From Spirochaetaceae bacterium (GTDB lineage Bacteria; Spirochaetota; Spirochaetia; Treponematales; Breznakiellaceae), in assembly GCA_031283025.1 (NCBI GenBank), contig JAITCP010000034.1, positions 1-12,501 of the forward strand: a stretch of 12,501 nt of DNA, in the 5' to 3' direction. The position numbers were made by a program, and so were the translations under genes. The notes beneath the pieces were generated by a model. It did not search any database. It worked only from the letters and a program-made list of their open reading frames with translations, and was not told where the DNA came from. Of this stretch, positions 1 to 6,849 are shown in pieces (the first letter of the stretch is position 1; the number at the start of each line of letters is the position of its first letter).

Positions 1-120
1 TAGCCCAATTATCAAAACGTCTTTCAATTTGTGCAGGAGGTGGCCCCCATGCCGCCTGAAGTCCTTTATTCCGTCCAGGCTTTTCTCAAGCCCGATCACT
101 TCATTGTCAGAGATTTTCAT
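1..120 (-). CDS. ISAs1-family transposase, N-terminal 40 residues (partial)
   Basis: The reading frame starts at the ATG at 118-120 and stays open through the left edge of the window. The visible residues read MKISDNEVIGLEKSLDGIKD followed by FRRHGGHLLHKLKDVLIIGL. The second half fits the N-terminal DDE_Tnp_1-associated domain of ISAs1/H-repeat transposases, where a D-x-R-R stretch is followed by H-x-L-x-D-[IV]-L and a hydrophobic run. The start is supported by a purine-rich GGGAGGGG a few bases upstream. The catalytic DDE domain lies outside the window, so intactness cannot be judged. Its job would be transposition of the host element. Confidence 0.65.
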   Translation of the reverse strand, partial: MKISDNEVIGLEKSLDGIKDFRRHGGHLLHKLKDVLIIGL

Positions 121-179
121 GTTTCCCCTCCCAAGGTACTCCATTATATCACTTTTTTATTTTAAATGACGTTGCCCTG
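1..179 (-). mobile_element. ISAs1-family insertion sequence, 5' end only (cut by window edge)
   Basis: The stretch contains the start of an ISAs1-type transposase and, upstream of it, a short AT-rich leader that ends in CCCTG at 175-179. Read on the minus strand, the element would begin CAGGGCAACGTCATTTAAA, which looks like the CAGGG-type terminal repeat of this family. A TATAAT -10-like hexamer lies at 143-148 on the minus strand, without a clear -35 box. The other end is outside the window, so the inverted repeat and target duplication cannot be confirmed. The family assignment comes from the protein; the exact end at 179 is inferred. Confidence 0.55.
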
Positions 180-280
180 GGCATTTGCTGGTTAGCGTTA
201 CATTTATTTCTGGTACTTTAGGCGGCAGGACGCCACTTTTGAACGCAATGCTTTAGGGGGAGTTTTTGCGTAGCAAAAAC
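179..280 (+). repeat. Dispersed repeat, copy A, ending in a short hairpin
   Basis: This segment shares ordered blocks with 8457-8574: gggcatttgc at the left, ggtRctttaggcggcagg (212-229 here, 17 of 18 identical), a gacgcc block, atgctttag, and a closing 8-bp hairpin GTTTTTGC-gta-GCAAAAAC at 262-280. The spacers between blocks differ: this copy has about 23 extra bases after the first block, and the other copy has about 40 extra bases before gacgcc. No convincing protein is encoded. It begins exactly where the ISAs1 element appears to end. Confidence 0.6.
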
Positions 281-451
281 GACAAGCCCAAAACCGACAA
301 GGGAACAAACAACAGCGCCTGTAGGGCGTTGATCCACAATTATATCACGTTCCGGCGCAGGATAACTGAACCACATTTAATTACATTAGGCTGGATTTAT
401 CCAGCCGTATGCGCCGCTATAAGCGGTGTAGAAGTGCTTTAGAGCTTATCC
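281..451. other. Non-coding stretch with small hairpins
   Basis: I find no gene here. It holds a perfect 8-bp hairpin GGCTGGAT-tt-ATCCAGCC at 389-406 and a weaker CCGCT-ata-AGCGG stem at 414-426. The sequence agagcttatccctaa at 441-455 runs into the 3' end of the IS5-type remnant and may include the terminal repeat of that element. Confidence 0.4.
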
Positions 452-559
452 CTAAATAACCTCTGCCTTACGAAGAGCAATAAAAGCGCATGATAACATG
501 AGCAGTCCTTTATATGTTTTGTCTAATTTCTCATATCTAACCAGAAGTTTTCGGAACCG
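452..559 (-). pseudogene. IS5-family transposase remnant, C-terminal end only
   Basis: The minus strand encodes RFRKLLVRYEKLDKTYKG followed by LLMLSCAFIALRKAEVI and a TAG stop at 452-454. This is the typical C-terminus of IS5-family (IS427/IS1031-like) DDE transposases, with the R-Y-E-K motif followed by a hydrophobic helix. Upstream of about 559 the frame no longer resembles a transposase, and there is room for only about 140 bases before murC ends. The rest of the element has therefore been lost. It is a relic, not a working transposase. Confidence 0.7.
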
Positions 560-696
560 GCTTTGGGCAGAACAGCGGGAAAATTATCCGGTTGACCAAT
601 CAGATGGTTATAGGGGTATACATATAGAGGGGACAGATGACTATAAGATCATTTAATGCTTGCAGAAAAGTAAAAGCTACAGGCCGCCACCCATCA
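560..696. other. Spacer between IS remnant and murC 3' end
   Basis: I see no supported gene, RNA or clear terminator in this AT-rich spacer. An open frame can be read on the minus strand from 872 down to 600, but it overlaps murC out of frame and matches nothing I recognise. Confidence 0.4.
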
Positions 697-2187
697 TCAA
701 GAAGAGTATAGTTTTTTCCCAAGCGGCCAGTTATTCCCGGCCCCCATGGTGATAAACAAATCGCCTTCCCGCAAAATGGCTTGTAACTGTTCCGCCGCGT
801 CCTCCGGCTCTTCAGTATAAAAAACCCTGCCTGTGTATCCCTCTTTTTCAAAAACCGCTTTTGTTTTTTCAAAAAGTGTTTGGCCGTTTACGCCGCCGGA
901 ATACGCTTCCCGCGCGGAAGCGTAAATCTTGTGAAGAAAAACCATGTCCGCAGGAAGCAGTGAAGCGGCAAAATCATCCAGCAGCGCGGCGGTACGCGTA
1001 TAGGTATGGCTCATAAAACTGACGATGATGCGGCGGCCCGGATAAAATTCCCGCAAACCCTGAAGGGTTGAACGGATCGCCCTAGGATGGTGGCCGTAAT
1101 CGTCCATGAAAAGCACGCCCCCTTTTTCACCGAGCAGTTCCGAGCGCCGGCGGGAACCGGTAAATCCTTCCAAAGCGTCAACGGCCTTCTGCAGCCGTTC
1201 CGCCGTCCAGCCGCCCTGGCCGTATTCCTTTTTTACCAGAATACCGGTAAGGGCCAGCGCGGCTGCCGCGTCCAAAACACAGTGCCTGCCGGGAATACGC
1301 AGCTTAAACACCGCATCGGGAAAACACGCCAAACGGAAAAACGTTCTTTCATGGCGAACTTCATAAGAGCTGATCCGAAAGTCCCCGTGAAAATTATTAT
1401 CTGAGAACTCTTTTAAGGATTCCTCTTGAACGCCGAATCCATAAGGTACGGCGGTAAGATCATCACGTTTTTGCATGACCAGTTTTTTTACTTCACAGGC
1501 TCCCGGATCATCGGCGCAATAGACAAGCTCGCCGCGGGAAGGGAGCTTAAGCGCGTACTCGACAAAGGCATCCCTGATGTCGTCATACGCGGGAAAGTAA
1601 TCCTGATGATCGCTTTCCACGCTGGTAAGGACGATGCGGCGGGGATTGAAGGCCAGAAAATGCCGGCGGTATTCGCAGGTTTCGGCGGCAAAGTATGTAT
1701 CGCCAAGACTTAAAGTGGAACGGCCCCCAAAGGCGGAGACGGCGCTTCCTGCCAGCACCCGTGCGGGAAGCCCCGCAGCCCGGAACAGAACGCCGGTCAG
1801 GGCGGTGGTGGTAGTTTTACCGTGAACCCCGGCGATGCCGGACGAATCAAAAAGAGCCGAATAAGCCCCAAGGGCATCAGTGTATTTGAGGAGCGGAATT
1901 CCCAGCCGCAGGGCCTGCGCCATTTCGGGGTTTTCCTCCGCATTGTACGCCGCCGAATGGATCGCCAGCGCGGCATCCGGGGGGACATGGGCTGCGTCAA
2001 AATGTTCGTAGTACGGTATGCCCAGCTCTTTAAGAATCGCGTCGGTATAAAAAACTTCGGCGCTGTCTGAACCGGAAACACAGAGGCCCGAATGGTGGAA
2101 AAGCTCCGCCAGAGCGCAGACCCCCGTTCCCTTTATGCCGATAAAGTAAACTTTGGCGCGCCGCGAAAGAAGCTCATCCAAGTTCAT
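697..2187 (-). CDS. murC: UDP-N-acetylmuramate--L-alanine ligase
   Basis: MurC is the cytoplasmic ATP-dependent ligase that adds L-alanine to UDP-MurNAc, the first amino acid of the peptidoglycan stem peptide. The protein shows all three Mur ligase domains. An N-terminal Rossmann motif GIKGTG lies at about residues 17-22 and VSGSD at 37-41. The ATPase loop GVHGKTTTT is at 120-128, followed by AETCEYRRHFLAFNP and SDHQDYF. The C-terminal domain has MDDYGHHP, SHTYTRT and IYASAREAYSGGVNG. These patterns fit MurC better than Mpl. The frame is open up to 2259, but I chose the ATG at 2185-2187: it gives a family-like N-terminus (496 residues) and avoids overlap with the divergent folC. No strong ribosome binding site supports either start. 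The 3' side runs into IS debris and the 5' side faces folC across 45 bases, which must hold both promoters. Confidence 0.92.
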   Translation of the reverse strand: MNLDELLSRRAKVYFIGIKGTGVCALAELFHHSGLCVSGSDSAEVFYTDAILKELGIPYYEHFDAAHVPPDAALAIHSAAYNAEENPEMAQALRLGIPLLKYTDALGAYSALFDSSGIAGVHGKTTTTALTGVLFRAAGLPARVLAGSAVSAFGGRSTLSLGDTYFAAETCEYRRHFLAFNPRRIVLTSVESDHQDYFPAYDDIRDAFVEYALKLPSRGELVYCADDPGACEVKKLVMQKRDDLTAVPYGFGVQEESLKEFSDNNFHGDFRISSYEVRHERTFFRLACFPDAVFKLRIPGRHCVLDAAAALALTGILVKKEYGQGGWTAERLQKAVDALEGFTGSRRRSELLGEKGGVLFMDDYGHHPRAIRSTLQGLREFYPGRRIIVSFMSHTYTRTAALLDDFAASLLPADMVFLHKIYASAREAYSGGVNGQTLFEKTKAVFEKEGYTGRVFYTEEPEDAAEQLQAILREGDLFITMGAGNNWPLGKKLYSS

Positions 2188-2232
2188 ATTTTCATGGTAG
2201 ACCATACACAGTATTTTTTCAATAATTAAGGG

Positions 2233-3687
2233 ATGATTTTTCTTCCGCAATCGGAACAAACGGCTGAACTGTACTCCTGGCTTTGTTCTTTTATCAATAT
2301 GGAATGGGGACGGGACGGAAGCCCCTTGGGCGGAAGCCCGGTAAGGGGAAAGCCCTTAGACGGAAAATCCCCTACAGCGGAAGAACACTTCAAACTTGAC
2401 CGCATAAGAACGCTGGCAGATTTGGCGGGGCATCCTGAATCCTCCGCCCCGGTGATACACATTGCCGGTTCCAAGGGCAAAGGTTCAGTTGCAGCTATGA
2501 CCGCGTCGATCCTGGAAGCGGCTGGCATAAAGACCGCCCGGTATATGTCCCCCCATGTAAGCGATTGGCGTGAACGGATATGCCGGGGGGGCGGTTCCTT
2601 TTTTCCGGAAACAGTTTACGCGCAGGCGGGAAGAGAACTGCGGGGCATCTATGAAACGTACCGGCAGCTTCCCCCGGATTTGCCGGGCGGGCCCGGCGAT
2701 CCGACTTTTTTTGAACTTACCACGATGCTTTTTTTTCTTTGCGCCCGGCTTGATTCCTGCAAAGCGCTGGTAGTTGAAACCGGCCTGGGGGGAAGGCTCG
2801 ACGCAACCAACATTGTAGACCCGGCAGTTTCCGTAATCACGGTGATTGAAAAAGAGCATACCGAATATTTGGGAAGCACTCTGGCCGCCATCGCGGGGGA
2901 AAAAGCGGGGATCATTAAGCGGAATCGTCCGGTTGTGTCTGCGGAGCAAAAACCGGAAGTCCTTGCAGTACTGCGCCAAAGCGCGGAACAAAACGCCGCC
3001 CCGTTTTTGTACCTGCCCGATTACGCTGGGACGGATTTTCCTGATATGCAAATACACCGTAACGGAACGGACTTTACCCTGCAAATGGAAGCCCCAAACG
3101 GCAGAAACTTTAAGCGGCGGCTTTCCGTTCCCATACCCGGCAGGATTTATGCCTGCAATGCAGCCCTGGCAGTGTCGGCGGTAACAACAGCCTTTCCCCA
3201 TATTGATGACGAAAGCATAGAACGGGGATTGGCCTCAAGCGCCCTTCCTGCCCGGTTTGAAAAGCTCCGCGCCGAACCGCCGTTTATTGTTGACGGTGCT
3301 CACACTCCCCTAAGCGCGGGCCTTTGCGCCGAAACTTTTTGCGATCTGTACGGCAAAGGCGGAATACTCCTTTTTGGCTGCGCTGCGGACAAAGATGCGC
3401 AGGCAATGGCAGAACTGTTTGCCCCCTGTTTTAGCCGGTGCATCATCACCGCGCCCGGCTCATTTAAGGCAAGCGATCCGGCGGCAGTCTGCCGCAGTTT
3501 TTGCGAGGCGGCGCAGCGGTACAGCAAAAGCACCGGGAAAACTCAACCGGACATTGTTTGCATCCCTGGCACTGCGGCGGCTATAGAAGAAACCCTGCGC
3601 CTGTCGGGAAAAACCTGCCGCCCCGTTCTGGCCTGCGGTTCTTTTTACCTTGCGGCGGAAATACGGAACGCTTTTGAATTCAAGTAA
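2233..3687 (+). CDS. folC: Folylpolyglutamate synthase / dihydrofolate synthase
   Basis: FolC uses ATP to attach glutamate to folates (and, in bifunctional forms, to dihydropteroate), which keeps the cofactors in the cell. The P-loop GSKGKGS is at residues 79-85, followed by YMSPHVSDWRERI, ETGLGGRLDATNIVDP and LGSTLAAIAGEKAGIIK, then VDGAHTP in the C-terminal domain. All are hallmark FPGS motifs. Two positions differ from the usual form: EH in place of DH before T-E-Y-L-G, and DGAHTP in place of DGAHNP. At 484 residues it is longer than the usual 420-440. Part of the excess is a Gly/Pro-rich stretch at residues 28-47 that looks inserted. The ATG at 2233 is kept because the following SWLCSFINMEW resembles the family's first helix; the AAGGG before it is very close to the start codon. 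It is divergent from murC, a member of the same superfamily. Confidence 0.92.
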   Translation: MIFLPQSEQTAELYSWLCSFINMEWGRDGSPLGGSPVRGKPLDGKSPTAEEHFKLDRIRTLADLAGHPESSAPVIHIAGSKGKGSVAAMTASILEAAGIKTARYMSPHVSDWRERICRGGGSFFPETVYAQAGRELRGIYETYRQLPPDLPGGPGDPTFFELTTMLFFLCARLDSCKALVVETGLGGRLDATNIVDPAVSVITVIEKEHTEYLGSTLAAIAGEKAGIIKRNRPVVSAEQKPEVLAVLRQSAEQNAAPFLYLPDYAGTDFPDMQIHRNGTDFTLQMEAPNGRNFKRRLSVPIPGRIYACNAALAVSAVTTAFPHIDDESIERGLASSALPARFEKLRAEPPFIVDGAHTPLSAGLCAETFCDLYGKGGILLFGCAADKDAQAMAELFAPCFSRCIITAPGSFKASDPAAVCRSFCEAAQRYSKSTGKTQPDIVCIPGTAAAIEETLRLSGKTCRPVLACGSFYLAAEIRNAFEFK

Positions 3688-3771
3688 CACCATGCATGGC
3701 CCCACATTTTTCTTTACTCCGCTTTAAGACCAACTGTTACCACCGCATTACCAAATGGACAAACGAACCTC

Positions 3772-3799
3772 TTGACAAATCGAAAAAATATACTATATT
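3772..3799 (+). promoter_or_regulatory. Sigma70-like promoter for the gene at 3946
   Basis: A perfect TTGACA at 3772-3777 and TATATT at 3794-3799 are separated by 16 bases in an AT-rich setting. This is the best promoter match I found in the window. Transcription would begin near 3806 and leave a leader of about 140 nucleotides before the ATG at 3946. Confidence 0.65.
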
Positions 3800-3801
3800 A
3801 A

Positions 3802-3853
3802 AGTAGGGAACCTCCTACTACACTGTAGGTGAACTCACGTCTTTATTACAGTG
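3802..3853 (+). promoter_or_regulatory. Structured leader with mutually exclusive stems
   Basis: Three perfect stems can be drawn in the leader. Stem A pairs AGTAGG (3802-3807) with CCTACT (3814-3819). Stem B pairs CCTAC (3814-3818) with GTAGG (3825-3829). Stem C pairs CACTGTA (3821-3827) with TACAGTG (3847-3853). Stem B shares bases with both A and C, so the RNA can form either A plus C or B. This resembles an attenuator or riboswitch switch. I recognise no known riboswitch class, and there is no clear intrinsic terminator. The predicted transcription start falls inside the 5' half of stem A, so A may be partly absent from the RNA. Confidence 0.35.
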
Positions 3854-3868
3854 AGGCACTTCATATTG

Positions 3869-3899
3869 TCTAAAAACTGAAGTTTTTAGAGATTCCCAG
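3869..3899. repeat. Dispersed A/T-armed hairpin repeat
   Basis: TCTAAAAACT-ga-AGTTTTTAGA (3869-3890) is a perfect 10-bp stem followed by gattccca. Nearly the same sequence recurs at 11470-11499 (ctctaaaaactgaagttttt, then aaagattccca), and a related hairpin lies at 11382-11416. It sits in the leader of the downstream gene, about 55 bases before the ATG. Confidence 0.6.
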
Positions 3900-3945
3900 T
3901 ATGAGTTACGGAGTTTCGACGGGTTCCGTTTCCGAAGGATAAAAT

Positions 3946-4824
3946 ATGGCGGATTATGATTCTCTTAACCAATTCCTCCCACGATTGCAGGTTTATGTAA
4001 GAGGGGCCGATATTACGCGCCCCGCGACACAGCCCGACGGATCCGTTGTATGGTGCGCGCTGTATAAAGGCATACTTGCCATAAAAATTACGGAAAAAGG
4101 CAATTCGCAGACGATGTCCCTGCGGTTTAACGGCGAATGGCACAATATTGTTGACAATGGAGATCCAAAGATAGGTTATATTATATCGCCGCTGCTTTCA
4201 GAAATCAAAGAACTATCGCCGTTTGCAGAACCCGTACCAAAAGATGGGCTTATCGGATGCCGGAGTTATAAAGAAATATTCGACGATTTGTCCGAAGAAA
4301 TCTTAAAACTAAAAAAATATTCCCAGGCCAAGGAGTTAGCCAAAAAACTAAAATGGTCGCACTATATGAAGATGCTGACATGGCTGATAAACGGCGCCTC
4401 GAAAATCGATCCCAAGAGAACCCAAGGAAACAAACACACCTATGGCGCGTCGCACGGACATTTGTATATACAGGTCATAGAAGAACAAGGCAACCCGACA
4501 ATATTGAAGTGGAACGACGATAATATCGTATGCCAAGACCCGCGGCTTAAAGAAGTGGCGGACGATGTATTGAAGGCGTTCAAAGCAAGATGCCGGTCCA
4601 TGGATGAAGAAAATGAGAGGGCGTTTAACAATTTTATTGCTGCATACCTTAGAGCCTCTCGCGATCAACAACCACCCGCCAAAGACCAGCCGGTCGTCAA
4701 TAGTCAGCCGGCCGGTGAACGGCGGATTGGCGAGCGGCGGATCAGCGAGCGGAGAGTCGGCGAGCGGCGGATCATCGATCTTAATAATTGGACGGTCATC
4801 GCCGAAAACGGCAACCAACTTTAG
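3946..4824 (+). CDS. Hypothetical protein with C-terminal GERRI pentapeptide repeats
   Basis: I do not recognise this 292-residue protein. It has no signal peptide or membrane segment and is probably cytoplasmic. The N-terminal part (about 1-110) is mixed alpha/beta, with aromatic and Gly positions such as VWCALYKG and LRFNGEWHNIVDNG. The middle (about 110-215) is charged and helical with several Lys-rich stretches, and the region after 215 is helix-rich with many Arg and Glu. A Pro/Gln linker leads to four tandem copies of [GS]ERR[IV] at residues 257-276, then a short tail. The start is supported by GAAGGA seven bases before the ATG. It has its own strong promoter and a long structured leader. 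Base composition looks more AT-rich than in the neighbouring genes, which would fit horizontal gain, though this is only an impression. Its stop overlaps the stop of the convergent pseudouridine synthase gene by four bases (ttag). Confidence 0.8.
   Translation: MADYDSLNQFLPRLQVYVRGADITRPATQPDGSVVWCALYKGILAIKITEKGNSQTMSLRFNGEWHNIVDNGDPKIGYIISPLLSEIKELSPFAEPVPKDGLIGCRSYKEIFDDLSEEILKLKKYSQAKELAKKLKWSHYMKMLTWLINGASKIDPKRTQGNKHTYGASHGHLYIQVIEEQGNPTILKWNDDNIVCQDPRLKEVADDVLKAFKARCRSMDEENERAFNNFIAAYLRASRDQQPPAKDQPVVNSQPAGERRIGERRISERRVGERRIIDLNNWTVIAENGNQL
4714..4773 (+). repeat. Four 15-bp tandem repeats encoding [GS]ERR[IV]
   Basis: Four in-frame units of the type ggcgagcggcggatc encode GERRI, GERRI, SERRV and GERRI. 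Synonymous differences between units (for example gaacgg against gagcgg, and aga for one Arg) show that the repeat is not brand new. The peptide would be strongly basic and probably helical. Confidence 0.85.
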
Positions 4825-5564
4825 CCGTCGGCAGACAGCAGTAGTGCGGCAGTTTTTCCCCGCCTAAACACAGCTTCCAGCACAGCGCTAAAATAATCCG
4901 GCAGCGGCGCGTTGATTTCAATACCCCCCTTAACCAGGGAAGGGGGCAGGCGGATTGAAACGGCATGGAGGAGGAGCCGCTTGAGTCCTAAAGATTTATG
5001 CATTCTTTTGTTAAGGGCAAAATTGCCGTACTTGTCATCCCCCAATACAGGGCAGTTTGCCTGGGCCAAGTGGCGGCGGATTTGGTGCATCCTGCCCGTG
5101 GCCGGCTGTAGTTCCAGAAAAGATACGGCCCCGGAAAACGGATGATTCGCCGGGGAACCGGCATCTCCCGGAAGACCGGCAGCCGCCGGAAAATTCGCGC
5201 AGGCCAGGCGGCGGTATGACGTTTCCGCCGTCAGTTCCCGGCCCTTAACAAGAAGTGTCTCGCTGATAATGCCCTTTTCTTCCAACATCCCGGCGCAGAG
5301 CGCCAAATACCGTTTATGCAAACCCGCCGGCGCGGCAAAGAGGGCGGAACAGGCGGCGGCGCTTTCTCTTGTTTTTGCCGTAACAATAACGCCGGAAGTA
5401 TCCTTGTCCAGCCGGTGAACCAGGAAGGGCCTGTTTTTGTAAGCCTCCGTCAACAGGGAATCCAGCGAGGCCCCCACCCCCGCCCCTCCCTGCACGGGAA
5501 GCCCCGCAGGCTTATTCAAAACAAGAAAATCATCATCCTCAAATAAAACCGTTATGTTCTTCAT
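4821..5564 (-). CDS. RluA-family pseudouridine synthase
   Basis: This enzyme converts specific uridines in rRNA or tRNA to pseudouridine. The catalytic motif HRLDKDTSG lies at residues 50-58 with the catalytic Asp at 53. The N-terminal FLVLNKPAGLPVQGG and the C-terminal LQPATGRMHQIRRHL (about 152-166) are also typical. There is no S4 domain in front, so at 247 residues it resembles the short RluA type rather than RluC/RluD; the target RNA cannot be deduced. A Gly/Pro/Ala-rich segment at about residues 123-146 sits where family members usually have only a short loop and looks like an insertion. AGGAAAG about six bases before the ATG supports the start. Its last four bases overlap the convergent gene at 3946-4824, and 40 bases separate it from the divergent gene at 5605. 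Confidence 0.88.
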   Translation of the reverse strand: MKNITVLFEDDDFLVLNKPAGLPVQGGAGVGASLDSLLTEAYKNRPFLVHRLDKDTSGVIVTAKTRESAAACSALFAAPAGLHKRYLALCAGMLEEKGIISETLLVKGRELTAETSYRRLACANFPAAAGLPGDAGSPANHPFSGAVSFLELQPATGRMHQIRRHLAQANCPVLGDDKYGNFALNKRMHKSLGLKRLLLHAVSIRLPPSLVKGGIEINAPLPDYFSAVLEAVFRRGKTAALLLSADG

Positions 5565-5604
5565 CTTTCTTTCCTAAGTATACCGGATAGTATATGATTA
5601 AATC

Positions 5605-6849
5605 ATGAACAAACGGCTCCTTTTATGCTGCATAACGGCCTTTCTCCTTATATGTTCGCTGGAAGCGGAGCCTCTCTATTCCCCCACCTGGGGTTTCCGG
5701 CTGGACCTGCCGGAAGAATATGAATTTACCGGAGGAGACGGCAAAAATCAGTTTACTTTTCAATCGTCCTTTGGCGCTTTTTTGGATATAGTGGTTTACC
5801 CCAACAAGGAATCGGCCGCGCTTCTGGCGGAAGAACTGGAAAAGAAACTTTCCAACCGGGGGGCAAAAAATAAAATCACGTACAACGGCGCGGAAGCGGT
5901 TATTATGGAACTGAACTTTCCCAGCCCTCAGAACAGAAACGCCCGCTTTACCGGCTGGGCGCTGTTTCTGGAACTGGAAACCCCATCCGGCGGAACCGCT
6001 CCATCCAATAGAACCGGAACACCCGCTAAAGGAAAAAACTTTCTGACAGCGCTGGCCTACGGGCCGGACAAGGCAGAACTGCGCGGCCTTCACCTTTCCG
6101 TGTTGGATTCCATTGAAGGCGGGGAGCGGGACCGCCGCCTGCCCGGAATAATGACCGAATACTTTCACCCGCGGGGAAACTGGGTGGAGCAGAACCTGGC
6201 CGCCGCCGGTAAAGCCCGGTTCCGGGAAAACGACGCGGCGGCGGCGCAAAGCGTGGTAGACCGGGAATTCCAGGTACTGAGTCTTTACCTCTCCTCCGGC
6301 AAATGGCAGGAAGCGTGGAAACGGTTTTACCGGGCCATATTCAAAGATTCCTTTGACCGCTTGGGAAACGCCGCTTTTATTCTGGAACGGAGCTGGAACA
6401 ATTCCGTCTTGGGCCCCAGCGGCAAAGGGATCAAAAGCGAAGAAGCGGAACGGCTGGGAACAAGGGCCGCAGAGGACGCTTTTATTGCCGCCAAAGCCCT
6501 GGAATGGGTGCAGGGTTTTAAGTACGAGCGTGATCTTGAAGGGAGCGATTTTGTCAACCTTGTCAGCGCCGCCCAGGAAAGCCGGGGCGATTGCGATTCC
6601 CGCGCCCTGCTTTGGGCGATCATCCTTTTGCAGGCGGACATACCTGCGGGGATCATGGTGTCCCGTGAATTCAGCCACTCCATGGGGATTGCAAATCTGG
6701 AAGGGGCGGGCGCCCGCTTCCCCATGAAAGATTCAGACGGCAAGGACATACGCTGGCTTGTTGCGGAAACCACCGCCCCCGTCGCCCTTGGCCGTATCGG
6801 GGAAACGGTGAGCGAAATAACCAAGTGGCTGGGAATACTTTTTGAGTGA
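5605..6849 (+). CDS. Exported transglutaminase-like (cysteine protease fold) protein
   Basis: The protein (414 residues) starts with a signal peptide: MNKR, a hydrophobic run and a likely cleavage after LEA (residue 21). A Cys at 17 could be read as a relaxed spirochaetal lipobox, but Ile at -1 makes this doubtful. The C-terminal third resembles a transglutaminase-like domain, with Cys330 in RGDCDSRALLWAIIL, His358 in FSHSMGI and an acidic third position, probably Glu388 in WLVAETT. Such domains act as proteases, amidases or peptide cross-linkers, and some are inactive. The N-terminal half (about 25-175) is a beta-rich region I cannot name. A Thr/Pro/Gly-rich stretch at about 126-144 looks inserted. 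The start codon has no strong ribosome binding site. The gene stops one base before the stop of the convergent cytidine deaminase gene. The substrate is unknown; the location should be periplasmic or on the outer-membrane side. Confidence 0.72.
   Translation: MNKRLLLCCITAFLLICSLEAEPLYSPTWGFRLDLPEEYEFTGGDGKNQFTFQSSFGAFLDIVVYPNKESAALLAEELEKKLSNRGAKNKITYNGAEAVIMELNFPSPQNRNARFTGWALFLELETPSGGTAPSNRTGTPAKGKNFLTALAYGPDKAELRGLHLSVLDSIEGGERDRRLPGIMTEYFHPRGNWVEQNLAAAGKARFRENDAAAAQSVVDREFQVLSLYLSSGKWQEAWKRFYRAIFKDSFDRLGNAAFILERSWNNSVLGPSGKGIKSEEAERLGTRAAEDAFIAAKALEWVQGFKYERDLEGSDFVNLVSAAQESRGDCDSRALLWAIILLQADIPAGIMVSREFSHSMGIANLEGAGARFPMKDSDGKDIRWLVAETTAPVALGRIGETVSEITKWLGILFE

Noticed and set aside
600..872. 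Minus-strand open frame of 90 codons overlapping the murC 3' end
   Set aside because: It overlaps murC out of frame, lacks a ribosome binding site and shows no recognisable features.
2188..2259. Longer murC start at 2259
   Set aside because: It would add 24 residues not expected in MurC and overlap the folC start; the ATG at 2187 gives a family-like N-terminus.
2485..3201. Minus-strand open frame of 238 codons
   Set aside because: It is opposite folC, which has all family motifs; the antisense protein resembles nothing I know.
5623..6678. Long minus-strand open frame of 351 codons
   Set aside because: It lies wholly opposite the signal-peptide and transglutaminase-like gene at 5605-6849, which has the recognisable motifs; the antisense frame reflects GC-rich codon bias.
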